Origin: Thermoplasmatales archaeon
Lineage (GTDB): Archaea; Thermoplasmatota; Thermoplasmata; Thermoplasmatales; GCA-001856825
Assembly: GCA_014874235.1 (NCBI GenBank)
Contig: JACWAC010000054.1
Span: 1-7,439, forward strand
Length of the DNA stretch: 7,439 nt
Reading direction: 5' to 3'
The notes beneath the pieces were generated by a model, which saw nothing but the letters and a program-made list of their open reading frames with translations, was not told where the DNA came from and searched no databases. The position numbers and the translations under genes are program-made. Of the stretch, positions 1-5,434 are shown in pieces; the stretch's first letter is position 1; each line of letters begins with the position of its first letter.

Positions 1-9
1 TGCGATCGC

Positions 10-17
10 TTTATATA
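10..17 (+). promoter_or_regulatory. archaeal TATA box of the ribosomal protein operon
   Basis: The sequence TTTATATA is an exact match to the usual archaeal TATA consensus bound by TBP. It lies 112 bases before the uL3 start. Known archaeal spacing (about 25 nt from box to start site) would put transcription initiation near positions 37-43, giving a leader of roughly 90 nt. The 8-bp palindrome GCGATCGC (2-9) directly abuts it, where the BRE for TFB would lie, although the bases are not the purine-rich BRE usually seen. A weaker TATA-like TAATTAAG at 83-90 could drive a second, short-leader transcript. No experimental start site is visible from sequence. Confidence 0.65.
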
Positions 18-43
18 CGAACAGGTTCTGTCGAAAGAGCATT

Positions 44-112
44 AGCCACACGTCTCTGGCGATAGTGCCAATGATGGTTCTGTAATTAAGGACGCATCAA
101 GACGTAACGGCT
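44..112 (+). promoter_or_regulatory. possible structured mRNA leader upstream of uL3
   Basis: A nested inverted repeat spans most of the predicted 5' leader. AGCC (44-47) pairs with GGCT (109-112). After a small internal loop, ACGTCT (50-55) pairs perfectly with AGACGT (100-105). Inside lies a short hairpin, TGGC (57-60) with GCCA (67-70). The fold would start just after the predicted transcription start and end 17 nt before the uL3 ATG, which has no good Shine-Dalgarno sequence. A leader that binds one of the operon's own proteins (uL4-type feedback is known in bacterial S10 operons) is conceivable, but this is inference. The stems are short enough that chance cannot be excluded. Confidence 0.35.
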
Positions 113-129
113 TTGCAACAGTGGTAAGT

Positions 130-1119
130 ATGGCAACGCCAAATCATTCAAGACATGGGTCTATGGGATACTATCCCAGAAAGAGGGCAAGATCAATAAT
201 ACCCCACATAAGGTCATGGCCCCAGACAGACGAAGGCCCGAAACTTCAGGGCTTCGTTGGGTTCAAGGCGGGAATGACTCACGCGCTGTTCGTAGATTAT
301 AGAAAGAGCAGCACAACCGCGGGATCGGAAGTCGCATCTTCCGTAACGGTCATAGAGGTTCCACCCCTCAAGGTAGCTGGAATCAGGCTGTACGGAAGGG
401 ATGCGTATGGGGAACATACACTAGGGGAAATTTTCGATACGGGGTCCCTTAACGAACTGAAGAAGGTACTTCCAATCACAAAGGAATACAAACCAAAGGA
501 TCTCGACGGCGCTGACGCAGTTGATGTGAACGTTATGGTTTTGATTCAGAACGATAAGGTAAAAGCAATTTCAAAAAAGGTCCCCGATATTACGGAGATT
601 AGGATTGGAGGTGGATCGATTAAGGAAAGAATCGACTACGCCAAATCCATTTTAGGAAAAGAAGTAACTTTTGATTCATTTTCAAAGTCTGGGAAGTTTG
701 TTGATATCATCGCAATAACCAAGGGCAAGGGTTTTCAGGGTCACGTGAAGAGGTGGGGAGTGAAGCTGCTCCCTTACAAGAACAGGAAACACAGGAGAAT
801 GATCGGTACACTCGGACCATGGCACCCTGACTGGGTAAGGAACACAGTCCCACAGGCGGGTCAGATGGGATTTCACCAGAGGACAGAATTCAACAAGAGA
901 GTGCTGTTCTATGGAAAGCCCGAAGAGAAGGCAATCACTCCGAAGGGAGGATTCCTGAACTACGGTGAGGTAGTGAACAGCTACATCCTGGTCCATGGCA
1001 CAGTACCAGGCTCCACGAAAAGGGTTATCAAGCTTAGAGATCCAGCCAGACAGGTCGTTCCAGATGTGGAAAAAGTGGGAATGACTTATGTGTCTGTAGA
1101 GAGCAAACAGGGGGCGTGA
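130..1119 (+). CDS. rpl3: 50S ribosomal protein uL3
   Basis: Large-subunit protein uL3 (329 aa) binds 23S rRNA and reaches the peptidyl-transferase centre with a long loop. The N-terminus carries RHGSMGYYPRKRA and an IRSWP motif, as in archaeal and eukaryotic L3. GKGFQGHVKRWG (about 198-210) and GPWHP (229-233, with the loop-tip tryptophan at 231) are followed by the AGQMGFHQRTEFNKR block, and the C-terminal GGFLNYGEV and GSTKR segments complete the family. Length is normal for archaea. I chose ATG at 130 over an in-frame GTG at 121 because the protein then begins MATPNHSRHG, as expected; neither has a clear Shine-Dalgarno sequence. It is the first gene of the operon; the uL4 start follows its TGA after one base. 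Codons 138-197 are notably AT-richer than the rest of the operon. Confidence 0.97.
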   Translation: MATPNHSRHGSMGYYPRKRARSIIPHIRSWPQTDEGPKLQGFVGFKAGMTHALFVDYRKSSTTAGSEVASSVTVIEVPPLKVAGIRLYGRDAYGEHTLGEIFDTGSLNELKKVLPITKEYKPKDLDGADAVDVNVMVLIQNDKVKAISKKVPDITEIRIGGGSIKERIDYAKSILGKEVTFDSFSKSGKFVDIIAITKGKGFQGHVKRWGVKLLPYKNRKHRRMIGTLGPWHPDWVRNTVPQAGQMGFHQRTEFNKRVLFYGKPEEKAITPKGGFLNYGEVVNSYILVHGTVPGSTKRVIKLRDPARQVVPDVEKVGMTYVSVESKQGA

Positions 1120-1120
1120 C

Positions 1121-1879
1121 ATGACAAACTTATTTTCTCTGGACGGAAAAGTGGTCAAGAACGTTGACCTGCCTGATGCATTCAAGTTCCCGATCAGGAA
1201 TGACATGATAATCAGGTTCACGAACGCTTTCCAATCGAACGGCAGGACACCATACGGAAGTTACTGGTTTGCTGGAAACAGGAGAGTAGGACACAACTTG
1301 GGTGCAAATCACGGTATTTCCAGATATCCTAGGGTAGCAGGAACTTCCAGGGGTGTGCTCCTAAGCAATGCGAGAGGTGGAAGGTCTGCTCACCATCCGG
1401 TCACAGCAAAGAAATGGGACATGAAGGTGAACAAGAAGGAGAGGGTATATGCAAAGCTTTCGGCACTCTCGTCCACAGTATCGCCAGAACTCGTCAAGAA
1501 GAGGGGACACAAATTCTCTGCTGAGACGCTTCCAGTGATTCTGGAGGACAAATTCGAGCAGATTGAGAGGACGAAAGATGCGACGGACGTTCTCGTGAAC
1601 GTCGGAGTGTTCAGCGATATCGTAAGATCGAAGGAAGGAACCAAGATAAGGGCCGGAAGGGGAAAGAGCAGGGGTAGGAAGTACATCACCCCGAAGAGCA
1701 TACTGTTCGTAGTGAAGGACAAGTCGAACATTTCTAAGGCCCTGAAGAATCTTCCGGGTGTCGACATCGTCAAACCCGAAGAGCTCAATGCCTACGTGCT
1801 GGCACCGGGAGGGCATCCCGGACGGTTGCTCGTCATGACCGAGGGCGCCTTGAACGTAGTTAGGGGGTGGAAGCTTTGA
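1121..1879 (+). CDS. rpl4: 50S ribosomal protein uL4
   Basis: uL4 (252 aa) is an early-assembly 23S rRNA binder whose extended loop lines the narrow part of the peptide exit tunnel. The loop is visible at about residues 40-93, rich in Gly, Arg, Ser and His (GRTPYGSYW, SNARGGRSAHHPV). The globular domain follows, with the archaeal L4 signature RAGRGKSRGRKY at about 177-188, then PKSILFVV, and a C-terminal APGGHPGRLLVMTEGAL block. It has the archaeal form and length. Its ATG lies one base after the uL3 stop (TGA-C-ATG), with the G-rich run GGGGGCG overlapping the uL3 end as ribosome-binding site. Its own TGA overlaps the proposed TTG start of uL23. In bacteria L4 represses its own operon; whether this one does is unknown. 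Confidence 0.97.
   Translation: MTNLFSLDGKVVKNVDLPDAFKFPIRNDMIIRFTNAFQSNGRTPYGSYWFAGNRRVGHNLGANHGISRYPRVAGTSRGVLLSNARGGRSAHHPVTAKKWDMKVNKKERVYAKLSALSSTVSPELVKKRGHKFSAETLPVILEDKFEQIERTKDATDVLVNVGVFSDIVRSKEGTKIRAGRGKSRGRKYITPKSILFVVKDKSNISKALKNLPGVDIVKPEELNAYVLAPGGHPGRLLVMTEGALNVVRGWKL
1863..1870 (+). promoter_or_regulatory. Shine-Dalgarno that decides the uL23 start
   Basis: GGGGGTGG matches the archaeal anti-SD complement GGAGGTGA at six of eight positions. It lies five bases before TTG at 1876, the same 4-6 base spacing as most other starts here. The alternative GTG at 1867 lies inside this motif and has no usable site of its own. Confidence 0.6.
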
Positions 1880-2136
1880 AGAGTCCATATGACATTCTTC
1901 TGAAACCCTTCGTCACAGAAAAGTCGATGCTGCAGATCGAGAGAGACAACAAGATTTGGTTCATAGTGAATGAGAAGGCAACGAGGGACGAGATCAGGAC
2001 TGCAGTCGAAGAGATATCAGATATGAAGGTTGCAAACGTCAACATTCTGAGGGACAAAGAAGGGAAGAAGGCTGTTGTGAGGATTTCAAAAGATTTCTCG
2101 GCCGAGGAGCTTGCTACCAAGCTGGGAATATTCTGA
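1876..2136 (+). CDS. rpl23: 50S ribosomal protein uL23, TTG start
   Basis: uL23 (86 aa from the TTG) binds 23S rRNA at the exit-tunnel mouth and is the docking site for SRP and other nascent-chain factors. The family core is complete: PFVTEKSM near the N-terminus, then a KIWFIVNEKATRDEIRTAVEE block, VANVNILRD, and a hydrophobic C-terminus ending LGIF, typical of archaeal L23. I place the start at TTG 1876, which overlaps the uL4 stop as TTGA and has a well-spaced Shine-Dalgarno. GTG at 1867 would add only Met-Glu-Ala and lacks a site. TTG is a weak start codon, unusual for a protein needed one per ribosome, so coupling to uL4 termination probably supports it. Identity is certain; the start is likely but not proven. 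Confidence 0.93.
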   Translation: MKSPYDILLKPFVTEKSMLQIERDNKIWFIVNEKATRDEIRTAVEEISDMKVANVNILRDKEGKKAVVRISKDFSAEELATKLGIF

Positions 2137-2145
2137 GGTGAAAAA

Positions 2146-2853
2146 ATGGGAAAGAGAATTATAGTTCAGAGGAGAGGAAAGGGCGGGCTTGTGTACAGGA
2201 GCCCGAGTCACAGGCATTACGGTGAGATAAGATATCCGAGCGAGAAGAACTGGGAGGGAAGGGTAGAGAAGCTCGTAAGGGACCCCGGACACTATGCCCC
2301 GGTGGCAGTCGTGAGGATGAACGATAAGAGCAACAGGAATTTCATAGCGCACAGCGGTATGTTCGAAGGACAGAAGGTCAGAGGAGGACTTGACGCACCT
2401 TCGCTCATTGGGAACACCCTTCCGCTGGGCCTGATCCCTGATGGAGCGGTAGTCTACAACGTTGAAATCAAGCCCGGGTCCGGAGGAAACATTGCAAGGA
2501 CTCCTGGGTCATTCTGCACAGTGGTATCTCACGGCGAGAACGTCACTCTCAAACTTCCATCGGGAAAAATGAGGGACATCAAGCCGTCGTGCCTCGCCAC
2601 AATCGGCGTGACCGGTGGCGGTGGAAGGAACTCGAAACCATTCCTGAAGGCAGGGAAGAAGATTCACGCATACCAGAGCAGGGCAAAGAGGCCGTTCTCC
2701 GTAAGGGGCGTTGCGATGAACGCAGTAAACCATCCCCATGGTGGTGGAAACCACCAGCACGTTGGAAGACCATCCACGGTTGGAAGGAACACTCCTCCTG
2801 GAAGGAAGGTAGGTAGGCTCTCTCCAAGAAAGAAGGTGAAGACGAATGCCTGA
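2146..2853 (+). CDS. rpl2: 50S ribosomal protein uL2
   Basis: uL2 (235 aa) is a universal 23S rRNA binder needed for subunit association and peptidyl-transferase activity. The OB-fold half contains HYAPVAVVRM and the later EGQKVRGG and GNTLPLGLIPDG motifs; the SH3-like half includes KLPSGKMRDI and the GVTGGGGRN segment. The C-terminal loop has GVAMNAVNHPHGGGNHQHVG (about 188-207), holding His196, the counterpart of the functionally important histidine of bacterial L2. The residue before it is Asn195, where Asp is common. ATG follows a textbook GAGGTGA with a four-base spacer, and the uL23 stop TGA is part of that same motif. Length is typical of archaea. Its last eight bases overlap uS19. Confidence 0.97.
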   Translation: MGKRIIVQRRGKGGLVYRSPSHRHYGEIRYPSEKNWEGRVEKLVRDPGHYAPVAVVRMNDKSNRNFIAHSGMFEGQKVRGGLDAPSLIGNTLPLGLIPDGAVVYNVEIKPGSGGNIARTPGSFCTVVSHGENVTLKLPSGKMRDIKPSCLATIGVTGGGGRNSKPFLKAGKKIHAYQSRAKRPFSVRGVAMNAVNHPHGGGNHQHVGRPSTVGRNTPPGRKVGRLSPRKKVKTNA

Positions 2854-3301
2854 AAAACAGATAATTAGATCCCAGAAGGCAATAAAGAGGTCAAAGAGAA
2901 AGGCCACGAAGGCAATAGCTGAGAGAGGAAAGGAAATCCTCTACAAGGGAAAGTCGATGGAACAGCTGCTCGTGCTCGAGCTTCCAGAACTGATGAAGAT
3001 TATGCCTGCAAGGGCAAGGAGATCGCTCAAGAGAGGGTACAACATCGAACAGCAGAGGCTACACGACAGGCTGCTGGAAGACGACTCAGTTAGAACGAGG
3101 GTGAGGGACCTGATCATCATCCCCCAGTATGTTGGGAAGACGATATCTGTCTACAACGGTCACCTCTACCAGACATTCACGATAAAGGAAGAGATGATAG
3201 GCCACTATGTCGGAGAATACTCCCAGACGAGGAAGGAAGTCAAACACTCCGGACCCGGAGTTGGAGCCACGAGGGGCTCGAAGTTCCTGCCGCTAAAGTG
3301 A
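2846..3301 (+). CDS. rps19: 30S ribosomal protein uS19
   Basis: uS19 (151 aa) sits in the head of the small subunit, near the A-site finger bridge. The archaeal/eukaryotic N-terminal extension is present (basic and helical, about 1-45), followed by LPELMKIMPARARRSLKRG. The conserved core runs RDLIIIPQYVGKTISVYNG (about 87-105), then FTIKEEMIGHYVGEYSQTRK, and ends KHSGPGVGATRGSKFLPLK, the family's C-terminal signature. The start is inside the last codons of uL2, an eight-base overlap, with AAGGTGA six bases upstream. Downstream, its TGA forms part of the Shine-Dalgarno of uL22 with a nine-base gap. Nothing unusual is seen within the protein. Confidence 0.97.
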   Translation: MPEKQIIRSQKAIKRSKRKATKAIAERGKEILYKGKSMEQLLVLELPELMKIMPARARRSLKRGYNIEQQRLHDRLLEDDSVRTRVRDLIIIPQYVGKTISVYNGHLYQTFTIKEEMIGHYVGEYSQTRKEVKHSGPGVGATRGSKFLPLK

Positions 3302-3310
3302 GGTCTTGAT

Positions 3311-3763
3311 ATGAAGTATGTGCTAGAAACGGATAAAAAGAAAAGCGCAAGGGCCACATCAGTGGATACCCCAATCTCGCCGAGGGACGCACTCGAGATT
3401 GTCAGGACAGTTAAGGGGATGAAACTGGAGAGCGCAAAGGACTACCTCGAGAGGGTCATATTGAAGAAGAGCGCCGTCCCATACAGGAAGTTCCTGGACT
3501 CCGTATCTCACAAGAGAGGGGTCGGACCGGGAAGGTACCCGACCAGGGCTGCAAAGTACATCCTGGAAACGATAAACAACGCAGAGAACAATGCAGAATT
3601 CAAGCAGCTCGATTCCGAGAAACTCGTCATAAAGAGTGCGGTGGCTCAACCGGCCTCGCCCATCAAATACTACACCTATAAGGCGTTCGGATCGAGCGGT
3701 AAATTTTACAGGGAGAGGGTGCACATCCAGATTATTCTGGAAGAGCTGGAGGAGACAGAATGA
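3311..3763 (+). CDS. rpl22: 50S ribosomal protein uL22
   Basis: uL22 (150 aa) binds all domains of 23S rRNA, and its beta-hairpin lines the exit tunnel opposite uL4. The N-terminal half shows SPRDALEIVRTVKGMKLESA and AVPYRKF; the KRGVGPGRYPTRAAKYI block (about 68-84) is the archaeal L22 signature. The hairpin lies at about 111-135 (VAQPASPIKYYTYKAFGSSG), followed by the closing strand HIQIILEE. Length is typical of archaea. The gene starts nine bases after uS19 with GAGGT fused to the uS19 stop, and its own stop overlaps the uS3 start as ATGA. Confidence 0.96.
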   Translation: MKYVLETDKKKSARATSVDTPISPRDALEIVRTVKGMKLESAKDYLERVILKKSAVPYRKFLDSVSHKRGVGPGRYPTRAAKYILETINNAENNAEFKQLDSEKLVIKSAVAQPASPIKYYTYKAFGSSGKFYRERVHIQIILEELEETE

Positions 3764-4410
3764 AGGAATTGAAATTTCTCAAAGAGAACATTAGAAGACA
3801 GCTGATCAGGGAATATCTGATACACGAAATTGGAGACGCAGGGTTCGGAGGAGTGGACATCCAGAGGACACCTCAGAACACGATAGTGATGCTCAGGGTG
3901 GAGCGACCGGGACTCGTTATAGGGCGACGGGGCTCGAAGATAAAGAACATGGAAGTGACTCTGGAGAAGAAGTTCGCACTGACCAGCCCGCTCATAAAGG
4001 TGGAAGGTACAGAGGAACCGGGGCTGAACGCACAGATAATGGCGCAGAAGCTTGCAAGGTCCATAGAGAAGGGATGGCACTTCAGGAGAGCCGGACACAG
4101 CACACTCAAGAGGATAATGGACTCGGGGGCGAGAGGTGGGCAGGTAAGGATGGGAGGAAAGCTCACAGGAGAAAGGTCAAGGACCGTCAAGTACACATCC
4201 GGTAAGGTCATCTCATCCGGATACCCGTCGGAGTCGATAGAGAAGGGGTTTGCGGTTGCGATGACGAAACCGGGCGTCATAGGCGTTTCAGTCAAAATTC
4301 TGAGAAAGAATGTCAAGCTGCCTGACGACATCAAGGTTGGAAAGGTGAAATTCGAGGAGGTGAATGTTAGTGGAGGAAATGAAGGCAAAGTCGATACGCA
4401 AAATGAATAA
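3760..4410 (+). CDS. rps3: 30S ribosomal protein uS3
   Basis: uS3 (216 aa) forms part of the mRNA entry channel on the solvent side of the 30S head. A type II KH domain fills the N-terminal half, with the RNA-binding loop ERPGLVIGRRGSKIK at about 48-62 (GxxG as GRRG, 55-58). The C-terminal domain has MDSGARGGQVRMGGKLTGERSR (about 120-141) and GKVISSGYP. The last 25 or so residues are polar and variable, ending DTQNE, as in other archaea. GGAGGAGA lies four bases before its ATG, which overlaps the uL22 stop. The 3' end is read in two frames: the proposed uL29 start lies 41 bases inside this gene. Three CGN arginine codons cluster at residues 49, 56 and 57, whereas AGG/AGA is used almost everywhere else. 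Confidence 0.97.
   Translation: MKELKFLKENIRRQLIREYLIHEIGDAGFGGVDIQRTPQNTIVMLRVERPGLVIGRRGSKIKNMEVTLEKKFALTSPLIKVEGTEEPGLNAQIMAQKLARSIEKGWHFRRAGHSTLKRIMDSGARGGQVRMGGKLTGERSRTVKYTSGKVISSGYPSESIEKGFAVAMTKPGVIGVSVKILRKNVKLPDDIKVGKVKFEEVNVSGGNEGKVDTQNE
4356..4363 (+). promoter_or_regulatory. perfect Shine-Dalgarno for uL29
   Basis: GGAGGTGA is the full eight-base complement of the archaeal 16S 3' end, the best such site in the window. It lies within the uS3 coding region. It touches ATG 4364 with no spacer but is six bases from GTG 4370, so it favours the GTG as the uL29 start. Confidence 0.65.
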
Positions 4411-4570
4411 GGAAGAGATCCACAATAAATTCGCAGAGCTCAGGGAGGAACTGATGAGGGAGAGGGGAATCTCGGCGATGGGCGGCGCTCCCCCTAGTCC
4501 CGGAAAGATAGAGTCGTTGAGGAGACAGCTCGCAAGAATGGAGACGGTAATGAGGGAGTCAGAGAAATGA
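4370..4570 (+). CDS. rpl29: 50S ribosomal protein uL29, GTG start
   Basis: uL29 (66 aa from the GTG) is a small two-helix protein beside uL23 at the tunnel exit, part of the docking surface for SRP. The first helix is KAKSIRKMNKEEIHNKFAEL, running into REELMRERG; a short SAMGGAPPSPGK linker follows; the second helix is IESLRRQLARMETVM, all as in the family. In-frame starts are ATG 4364, GTG 4370, ATG 4379 and ATG 4403. The perfect GGAGGTGA at 4356-4363 fits GTG 4370 best (six-base spacer); ATG 4364 abuts it, ATG 4379 has a site too close, and ATG 4403 would remove family-typical residues. The gene overlaps uS3 by 41 bases and ends in an ATGA overlap with aIF1. Confidence 0.92.
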   Translation: MEEMKAKSIRKMNKEEIHNKFAELREELMRERGISAMGGAPPSPGKIESLRRQLARMETVMRESEK

Positions 4571-4857
4571 AGGATGACAAGATCTTCAGGGAACTGACGC
4601 CTCTGGACGAGATAGCCAGGGAATCCCAGGTTATCACCATTGAGACGGACAAGAGAAGGTATGGAAAGTGGATGACCATAGTATCGGGGTTCGATCTTCA
4701 TGCGGAAGACATCAAGGAACTGGCGAAAACGCTCAAGAGGAAGACAGCGACGGGTGGAACCGTGAAGGGAGAGAAGATCGAACTGCAGGGGGACCAGAGG
4801 GAGAGAGCAAAGAAGGTCCTCGAGGAAATGGGATTTAAGGTAGAGGTCTCAGAATGA
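4567..4857 (+). CDS. translation initiation factor aIF1 (SUI1 family)
   Basis: A 96-aa SUI1-fold protein, the archaeal counterpart of eIF1 (related to bacterial YciH). It binds the small subunit near the P site and raises the accuracy of start-codon selection. After a short N-terminal segment the SUI1 domain runs from about residue 22 to the end: ITIETDKRRYGKWMTIVSGF with the basic loop KRRYGK (29-34), LKRKTATGGTVKGEKIELQG (56-75), then QRERAKKVLEEMGF. The family often has Cys before the GGTVK motif; here it is Thr62. Start and stop are both ATGA overlaps, with uL29 upstream and Rnp1 downstream. Placement between uL29 and Rnp1 is the usual euryarchaeal arrangement. Confidence 0.95.
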   Translation: MKDDKIFRELTPLDEIARESQVITIETDKRRYGKWMTIVSGFDLHAEDIKELAKTLKRKTATGGTVKGEKIELQGDQRERAKKVLEEMGFKVEVSE

Positions 4858-5111
4858 ACCCGTACCTCACAGACGTAGTTGGTTGTAAAGTTAGAGTAAT
4901 CGAGCACTCCGATCCAACGCTGATTGGACTGGAGGGCAAGGTTGTTGACGAGAAAAAGAACGTCCTGACTCTTGAGACGGCGACTGGTGAAAAGGTCCTG
5001 CCCAAGACTAGGGGCATTCTGCTGATTGACGGTCAGCAGGCAGACCTCGAGAAGATGAGGTTCAGGCCAGAAGACAAGATGAAGAAGATAAGGAGGAAAG
5101 GAAGGCAATGA
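4854..5111 (+). CDS. rnp1: ribonuclease P protein component 1 (Rpp29/Pop4 family)
   Basis: An 85-aa archaeal homologue of eukaryotic Rpp29/Pop4. With Rnp4 (Rpp21) it binds the specificity side of RNase P RNA and helps cleave the 5' leader from pre-tRNA. The Sm-like barrel is visible: VGCKVRVIEHSDPTLIGLEG (about 9-28), VVDEKKNVLTLET (30-42), KVLPKTRGILLI (47-58), and a basic C-terminal tail (KMKKIRRKGRQ) likely to contact RNA. The length is at the short end for archaeal Rnp1. It is embedded by ATGA overlaps between aIF1 and uS17, with GAGGT four to six bases from its ATG, so its synthesis is tied to ribosomal protein output. Assigned from family pattern; no close alternative. Confidence 0.93.
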   Translation: MNPYLTDVVGCKVRVIEHSDPTLIGLEGKVVDEKKNVLTLETATGEKVLPKTRGILLIDGQQADLEKMRFRPEDKMKKIRRKGRQ

Positions 5112-5434
5112 GGAACATAGGCATAGAAGTTAACGAGCCCAAGGAAGAATGCACCGATCCGAAGTGCCCCTTCCACGGGGAGCTGGGAGTGAAGTCGCCC
5201 ATCATCGAGGGCAGGGTCACCTCAATCTCCATGAAGGGAACAGTGACGGTCCTGAGGGAATATTTCAAGAAGAACCAGAAGTACGAGAGGTACGAAAAGA
5301 GGAGGAAGAAGTATCACGCACACCTCCCGGGCTGCATACACGCAAAGCTGGGAGATATAGTGAAAATAGCATACGCAAGACCGCTCGCAAAGTCGGTATC
5401 TTTTGTGGTCATAGAAAGGGAGGGGAAGGAATGA
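5108..5434 (+). CDS. rps17: 30S ribosomal protein uS17
   Basis: uS17 (108 aa) is an OB-fold primary binder of 16S rRNA in the body of the small subunit. It shows the archaeal opening MRNIGIEVNEPKEEC with C-x4-C (Cys15, Cys20) and PFHG, then PIIEGRVTSISMKGTVTVLR (about 31-50), a long basic loop (about 54-70, alternating Lys, Arg and Tyr), and HAHLPGC and KLGDIVKIAYARPLAK at the end. Length and order are typical. The start overlaps the Rnp1 stop as ATGA, with GGAGG eleven bases upstream; the stop overlaps the uL14 start the same way. Confidence 0.97.
   Translation: MRNIGIEVNEPKEECTDPKCPFHGELGVKSPIIEGRVTSISMKGTVTVLREYFKKNQKYERYEKRRKKYHAHLPGCIHAKLGDIVKIAYARPLAKSVSFVVIEREGKE

Noticed and set aside
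74..85. A four-codon leader ORF (ATG GTT CTG TAA) as a possible leader peptide
   Set aside because: Too short to judge, no Shine-Dalgarno, and expected by chance in a leader of this length.
832..864. uL3 loop reading HPDWVRNTVPQAGQ as a possible loss of a conserved tryptophan
   Set aside because: The functional loop-tip tryptophan is the one in GPWHP, which is present, and from memory haloarchaeal uL3 has a similar VRSTVPQ sequence.
682..1221. A 179-codon open frame on the minus strand across uL3/uL4
   Set aside because: It mirrors the purine-rich sense codons, has no upstream signal or recognisable motif, and covers strongly conserved uL3 coding sequence.
1361..1888. A 175-codon minus-strand frame over uL4
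   Set aside because: Antisense to conserved uL4 throughout, no motif and no promoter seen; similar shadow frames lie opposite most genes here.
2589..2816. A 75-codon plus-strand frame within uL2
   Set aside because: Arg/Glu/Trp-rich shadow in a second frame of the conserved uL2 C-terminus, without a ribosome-binding site.
3873..4388. A 171-codon minus-strand frame with hydrophobic, Ser/Pro-rich stretches opposite uS3
   Set aside because: The hydrophobic look comes from complementing Lys/Glu/Arg codons; no start context or family features.
5120..5175. Cys15/Cys20 and His23 of uS17 as a novel metal site
   Set aside because: The C-x4-C opening is, as I recall, common in archaeal uS17, and only two cysteines plus one nearby histidine are seen, so a metal site is not supported.
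5149..5430. A longer uL14 frame starting within uS17
   Set aside because: The frame is open, but the 94 extra residues show no L14 similarity and lie over well-supported uS17 codons. ATG 5431 has its own Shine-Dalgarno and gives the family N-terminus.
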